This document shows, one piece after another, positions 57,908 to 64,000 of a stretch of DNA of 64,000 nucleotides. Within the stretch, counting starts at the first letter, position 1, and each line of letters begins with the position of its first letter. This DNA is from Actinomycetota bacterium. GTDB lineage: Bacteria > Actinomycetota > Actinomycetes > S36-B12. Under the pieces are notes generated by a model that was not told the origin of the DNA, made no database searches, and was given only the letters and a program-made list of their open reading frames with translations. The position numbers were made by a program, and so were the translations under genes. The stretch is from NCBI GenBank assembly GCA_030684515.1, contig JAUXVJ010000016.1, forward strand, positions 62,001 through 126,000, given 5' to 3'.

Positions 57908-60529
57908 GTGAGAGCAATCAGACGATTCACTGTCCGTACGGTCCTTCCGCAGCGACTGGCTGCCCTAGAAGATCTGGCGCTGAATCTGCGCTGGTCGTGG
58001 GATCCAGAGACTCGGGACCTGTTCAAGTCCATTGACCCAGAACTGTGGCTGGCTGTTGAAGAGGATCCAGTGCGTCTGCTGGGCGAGGTCTCCGCCGAGC
58101 GTCTTGAAGGCTTGGCAGCAGATGACGGTTTTGTCCAATGGATCAACCACCGGGCTGAGAATCTCAGTGATTATCTCGCAAGCGATCGTTGGTACCAGTC
58201 ACTTGGCGAGGGTGCCGCCAAGGGGATCGCCTACTTCTCGCCTGAATTTGGCGTGACAGCGGCTCTTCCGCAGTACTCCGGTGGCCTGGGCATTCTGGCG
58301 GGCGATCACTTGAAGACCGCTAGCGATCTCGGCGTGCCGATCATCGGGCTTGGCCTGTTCTACCGAGCCGGCTACTTCAAGCAGTCGCTGTCACGAGATG
58401 GCTGGCAACTTGAGCGCTACCCCGTCTGCGATCCCGACGGCAGCCCGGTCACCTTGCTGCGCGAGGCAGATGGCACCGCAGCAAGCATCGAAGTTGGACT
58501 TCCAGGTGGGCGGGCCATCCATGCGCATGTCTGGATTGCCCGGGTTGGTCGTATCCCGCTGCTGATGCTTGATTCAGATGTTGAGGAGAACGGTCAGGCC
58601 GAACGTGATGTCACCGATCGTCTCTACGGCGGAGGTGGTGAGCACCGTCTGCTGCAGGAGATGCTGCTTGGCATTGGCGGGGTGCGCGCGCTGCGTGCCT
58701 ATTGCCGCATCACAGGGGCGCCCGAACCTGAGGTCTTCCACACCAACGAGGGTCACGCGGGATTCCTTGGCCTCGAGCGCATCCGTGAACTCGTGCAGTC
58801 TGACGTCAAACTCAGCTACGACGAGGCCTTTGAGGCCGTGCGTGCCAGCACGGTATTCACGACCCATACTCCGGTGCCCGCAGGCATCGACCGTTTTCCA
58901 CGTGAGCTCGTTGCACGCACCTTTGGCGGCGACAATGCCGAGGCCGGCGTTCCGGTCGAGCGGATCCTGGCCCTTGGTGCTGAGGATTACGCGGGCGGAG
59001 ATCCAAACGTCTTCAATATGGCAGTCATGGGTCTGCGTATCGCCGGACGTGCAAATGGCGTGAGCCTTCTGCATGGTCAAGTCTCGCGCGGCATGTTTGC
59101 CGGACTTTGGCCGGAGTTCGACAACGAGGATGTACCGATCACCTCGATCACCAACGGCGTCCACGCCCCAACGTGGACTGCTCGCCAGATTCGAGACCTT
59201 GCACTTGGCTCAGACCGAGCTGAGATGCTCAATGATGCCGATGGCTGGCGCATGATTTCCGATGCGCCCGATGATCGACTGTGGGCGGTCAAGCGTGAGC
59301 TTCGCCAAGAGCTCATTGCAATGACGCGTTCGATGTTGAAGGAGTCCTGGCTAGCCCGTGGAGCAACCGAGACCGAGCTCAAGTGGATCGACTCAGTCCT
59401 TGATCCCGATGTGCTCACTATTGGCTTTGCCCGCCGGGTGCCCTCGTACAAGCGCTTGACACTGATGCTGCGTGACAAGGCGCGATTGCGTGCATTGCTG
59501 CTGGATGAGAGCCGGCCAATACAAATGGTTGTTGCTGGCAAGTCGCACCCTGCCGATGAAGGCGGCAAGCGACTCATTCAAGAGCTCGTGCAGTTTGCCG
59601 ACAGTGAAGACGTCCGTCACCGCATTGTCTTCTTGCCGAACTACGACATGGCAATGGCCACGATCTTGTACCCCGGCTGCGACGTGTGGCTGAACAATCC
59701 GATCCGTCCCCTGGAAGCCAGTGGCACATCGGGCATGAAGGCTGCACTCAACGGAGCACTCAACCTGTCCATTCTTGATGGCTGGTGGGATGAGTGGTTT
59801 GACGGTCAGAACGGCTGGGCAATTCCTACTGCTGATGGTGTTGATGATCCTGATCGGCGCGATGACCTCGAAGCAGCCGGCCTGTACGACCTGATGGGTC
59901 GCACCGTCGCGCCGACTTTCTACGAGAACAACGAGTCCGGTCTGCCAGCCCGCTGGATAGGCATGGTGCGGCACACGCTGCGTACCCTCGGTCCAAAGGT
60001 CCTGGCAAGTCGGATGGTCAGCGACTACGTCAACACCTTGTACTTGCCGGCGGCTGAGGCTGGACGAAAAGCCTGTGAGAACAACTACGAGGTTGCTCGC
60101 GAGCTTTCATACTGGAAGTCACGAGTGCGGGCTGCTTGGCCGTCTGCCTCAGTTGAGCATGTTGAGATTCAGGGCATTGGTGACATCGTCAATCTGGGCA
60201 CCGAGGTTGAGATCCGCGCAAATGTCGCGTTGGGCGACCTGACTCCTGACGATGTCATCGTGCAGGTGGTGCACGGTCGCGTAGATTCCAATGACCGCAT
60301 CGTCAACTCACAGTCGCCGGTGATGACCGCGACTGAGGGCTACGAGGGCAATCGTTGGCTGTACACCCTCAAACTCGAACTCGAACAGAACGGTCCCTTC
60401 GGCTATACCGTGCGGATCCTGCCTTCGCATCGAGGCTTGACCTCATCGTTCGAGATGGGACTGGAAACCCTGCCGATCGTTGTTGCCGAGCAGGAAGTAG
60501 GCGAAGCGCCCGTGCAGTTCACCGGCTAG
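57908..60529 (+). CDS. glgP: Alpha-glucan phosphorylase
   Basis: 873 aa PLP enzyme that releases glucose 1-phosphate from glycogen. Contains the DUF3417 N-terminal region (about 10-120, LEDLALNLRWSWDPETRDL), PQYSGGLGILAGDH, EVFHTNEGHAGFL, and the PLP-binding EASGTSGMKAALNGALNLS with Lys in GMKA. GTG 57908 was chosen from -10 spacing and the matching N-terminus. Convergent with glgX, only 2 nt apart. Confidence 0.96.
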   Translation: MRAIRRFTVRTVLPQRLAALEDLALNLRWSWDPETRDLFKSIDPELWLAVEEDPVRLLGEVSAERLEGLAADDGFVQWINHRAENLSDYLASDRWYQSLGEGAAKGIAYFSPEFGVTAALPQYSGGLGILAGDHLKTASDLGVPIIGLGLFYRAGYFKQSLSRDGWQLERYPVCDPDGSPVTLLREADGTAASIEVGLPGGRAIHAHVWIARVGRIPLLMLDSDVEENGQAERDVTDRLYGGGGEHRLLQEMLLGIGGVRALRAYCRITGAPEPEVFHTNEGHAGFLGLERIRELVQSDVKLSYDEAFEAVRASTVFTTHTPVPAGIDRFPRELVARTFGGDNAEAGVPVERILALGAEDYAGGDPNVFNMAVMGLRIAGRANGVSLLHGQVSRGMFAGLWPEFDNEDVPITSITNGVHAPTWTARQIRDLALGSDRAEMLNDADGWRMISDAPDDRLWAVKRELRQELIAMTRSMLKESWLARGATETELKWIDSVLDPDVLTIGFARRVPSYKRLTLMLRDKARLRALLLDESRPIQMVVAGKSHPADEGGKRLIQELVQFADSEDVRHRIVFLPNYDMAMATILYPGCDVWLNNPIRPLEASGTSGMKAALNGALNLSILDGWWDEWFDGQNGWAIPTADGVDDPDRRDDLEAAGLYDLMGRTVAPTFYENNESGLPARWIGMVRHTLRTLGPKVLASRMVSDYVNTLYLPAAEAGRKACENNYEVARELSYWKSRVRAAWPSASVEHVEIQGIGDIVNLGTEVEIRANVALGDLTPDDVIVQVVHGRVDSNDRIVNSQSPVMTATEGYEGNRWLYTLKLELEQNGPFGYTVRILPSHRGLTSSFEMGLETLPIVVAEQEVGEAPVQFTG

Positions 60530-60531
60530 GA

Positions 60532-62637
<2,106 letters not shown>

Positions 62638-62644
62638 TGGATAC

Positions 62645-62650
62645 ACGCTA
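62645..62650 (-). promoter_or_regulatory. -10 box of glgX, leaderless type
   Basis: TAGCGT on the minus strand, 7 nt before ATG 62637. Confidence 0.4.
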
Positions 62651-62717
62651 CTAGGGCGGCCCTCCGCAACGTCCGCCGATAGGCTCGCTTGAAACGCCCC
62701 ATTTCAGTGGAGAAGAC

Positions 62718-63497
62718 ATGCCTGAGTTCATCAATCTCGAAGTCGCCGACGCCATTGCTGTCGTGACTTTGCAACGTCCGCCGATGAATGCCTTGTCAGT
62801 TCAGGTGCAGTCAGAGATCTTCCAAATCGCAAGCGAGCTCGCTCGTCGCGAGGATGTTCGTGCTGTTGTTCTGCATGGTGGCGAGCGACTGTTCGCAGCT
62901 GGCGCCGATGTCAAAGAGATGGCCGATATGGACTATCAGGCAATGATCGGTGTTTCGCTGCGACTTGAAGAGGCTTTCTCTGCGGTATCCAGACTGCCGC
63001 AGCCAAGCATTGCAGCAATCACTGGATTCGCGCTGGGTGGAGGATGCGAATTGGCATTGGCGTGTGACTTCCGCGTTGCAGGCGACAATGCCCGCCTCGG
63101 CCAGCCAGAAATACTGCTGGGATTGATCCCCGGTGCCGGTGGCACTCAGCGACTGCCTCGACTCATTGGCGTGTCCAAGGCCAAGGAGTTGATCTTTTCC
63201 GGTCGCTTCGTGGAAGCGCAGGAAGCGCTGGCCATCGGGCTTGTTGATGTCGTCGTTCCTTCCGATCAGGTTCTCGCGCGGGCAATGGAGTGGGCAGCGC
63301 AGCTTGCCGCTGGTCCACGAATCGCCATGCAGGCGGCAAAGCGAGTAATCGACCGCGGACTGGATGTTGATCTGGAAACCGGGCTGGAACTCGAGCGGGC
63401 GGCCTTCTCCTCATTGTTTGCCACGGAGGATCGTGTCAACGGGATGCAGTCATTCATCGAGAACGGTCCGGGCAAAGCGACGTTCACCGGCCGCTGA
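62718..63497 (+). CDS. Enoyl-CoA hydratase
   Basis: 259 aa crotonase-fold enzyme that hydrates 2-enoyl-CoA in beta-oxidation. Oxyanion-hole segments FAAGADVKEMADM and ITGFALGGGCELALACD, with both catalytic Glu present (GGGCELAL and GQPEILLGLIPGAGG). Substrate chain length cannot be read from sequence. GGAGAAG precedes ATG 62718. Confidence 0.93.
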   Translation: MPEFINLEVADAIAVVTLQRPPMNALSVQVQSEIFQIASELARREDVRAVVLHGGERLFAAGADVKEMADMDYQAMIGVSLRLEEAFSAVSRLPQPSIAAITGFALGGGCELALACDFRVAGDNARLGQPEILLGLIPGAGGTQRLPRLIGVSKAKELIFSGRFVEAQEALAIGLVDVVVPSDQVLARAMEWAAQLAAGPRIAMQAAKRVIDRGLDVDLETGLELERAAFSSLFATEDRVNGMQSFIENGPGKATFTGR

Positions 63498-63506
63498 GGC
63501 GGGCAC

Positions 63507-63512
63507 TACCAT
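63507..63512 (+). promoter_or_regulatory. -10 box of the cysteine desulfurase gene, leaderless type
   Basis: TACCAT lies 8 nt before GTG 63521, and the AT-rich spacer GTTTATTT has no ribosome site. Confidence 0.4.
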
Positions 63513-63520
63513 GTTTATTT

Positions 63521-64000
63521 GTGACTGACCGCAGCTATCTGGACCACGCTGCAACGACCCGGATGCTGCCTGCTGTGCAACAGCGTTGGTTGGAAGTCAG
63601 CGCCTTGGTCGGCAATCCCTCTTCGCTGCATGATTCGGGTCGCCGTGTGCGACGAATCGTCGAAGAGGCTCGCGAGAGCATCGCCGCCGATCTGTACACG
63701 CGTCCCAGCGCTGTGATCTTCACCAGCGGGGGCACCGAGGCAGACAACTTGGCTGTCAAGGGCCTGTTCTGGATGGGAGAAGCAGTTGGCCGGAGCGGAG
63801 TGATTTCGTCTGCGATCGAGCATCACGCAGTCCTTGATCCAGTTGCCTGGCTCGCGCAACATGAGTCGGCGAAGGTGATGTGGGCACCGGTGGACGCACT
63901 TGGCCGCGTGGAGCTGGGCCCCATTGAAGACAGCTTGGCCGCAGGTGACATTGCACTCTGCACAGTGATGTGGGCGAACAACGAGGTTGGCACAGTGCAG
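63521..64000 (+). CDS. Cysteine desulfurase, NifS/IscS type (3' end outside the window)
   Basis: 160 residues present of about 390. PLP-dependent enzyme supplying sulfur for FeS clusters or tRNA thiolation. N-terminal signature YLDHAATTRMLPAV, then NPSSLHDSGRRVRRIVEEARE, FTSGGTEADNLAVKG (phosphate site), SSAIEHHAVLDP (His) and VMWANNEVGTVQ. The PLP Lys and the catalytic Cys loop lie beyond base 64000. In many actinobacteria this gene is followed by mnmA, which would point to tRNA thiolation. Confidence 0.95.
   Translation, partial: MTDRSYLDHAATTRMLPAVQQRWLEVSALVGNPSSLHDSGRRVRRIVEEARESIAADLYTRPSAVIFTSGGTEADNLAVKGLFWMGEAVGRSGVISSAIEHHAVLDPVAWLAQHESAKVMWAPVDALGRVELGPIEDSLAAGDIALCTVMWANNEVGTVQ

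Overview
The window comes from a moderately high-GC actinobacterium (Actinomycetota). Four things show this. The first gene is a single-chain actinobacterial 2-oxoglutarate decarboxylase (Kgd). Mismatch repair is represented by NucS/EndoMS. The glycogen genes include GlgE. From argS onward the gene order (argS-lysA-hom-thrC-thrB-rho-rpmE-prfA-prmC-tsaC-glyA-wecA-atp operon, then a corrinoid adenosyltransferase, murA, nucS, a thioredoxin, glgB-glgE and glgP) matches, from memory, the backbone of Mycobacterium tuberculosis Rv1292-Rv1328. It is therefore mostly conserved chromosome. I see no phage, insertion sequence, CRISPR array or integron. The species cannot be fixed from the sequence alone.

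Layout. 1-2551: 3'-truncated kgd, minus strand. 2750-10437: cell-envelope and accessory genes, namely an L,D-transpeptidase, a membrane alpha/beta-hydrolase, a lytic transglycosylase, a dynamin-like GTPase, a PAC2-family protein and a secreted TAP-type peptidase. 10483-12479: a queuosine salvage pair (tgt and a YhhQ transporter), with tRNA-Arg(CCG) directly against the transporter start codon. 12529-14281: BrkB/YihY plus PPK2. 14438-28116: arginyl-tRNA synthetase, the lysine and threonine branch of aspartate metabolism, rho, L31, release factor 1 and its methylase, tsaC and glyA. 28118-37072: wecA and the complete F1Fo ATP synthase operon, ending at a strong bidirectional terminator. 37124-41477: cobalamin adenosyltransferase, an ArsR-SulP operon, and murA with Asp in place of the fosfomycin-target Cys. 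41531-49611: nucS, small unknown proteins, a GGDEF protein, a second YihY, an OafA-type acyltransferase, methylmalonyl-CoA epimerase and an Rrf2 regulator. 49766-52579: an Ssu/Tau-type ABC importer. 52606-62637: a CnoX-like thioredoxin and the glycogen cluster glgB-glgE / glgP / glgX. 62718-64000: enoyl-CoA hydratase and a 3'-truncated cysteine desulfurase.

How it works together. The block couples translation (tRNA, argS, prfA, prmC, tsaC, L31), energy production (Kgd, ATP synthase), envelope building (Ldt, SLT, WecA, MurA, acyltransferase) and storage carbon made by the GlgE route. Adenosyltransferase and methylmalonyl-CoA epimerase together imply a B12-dependent methylmalonyl-CoA pathway whose mutase lies elsewhere.

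The most notable non-coding signal is a recurrent TANNNT-like -10 box placed 5-8 nt before an ATG or GTG at fifteen genes, often with no Shine-Dalgarno sequence. This predicts widespread leaderless transcripts. Other regulatory candidates are a cre/LacI-type operator over the glgP promoter, an ArsR operator before the SulP operon, mutually exclusive hairpins between rpmE and prfA, and a structured rho leader. No intergenic stretch exceeds about 200 bp. I did not find a clearly new multi-gene system.
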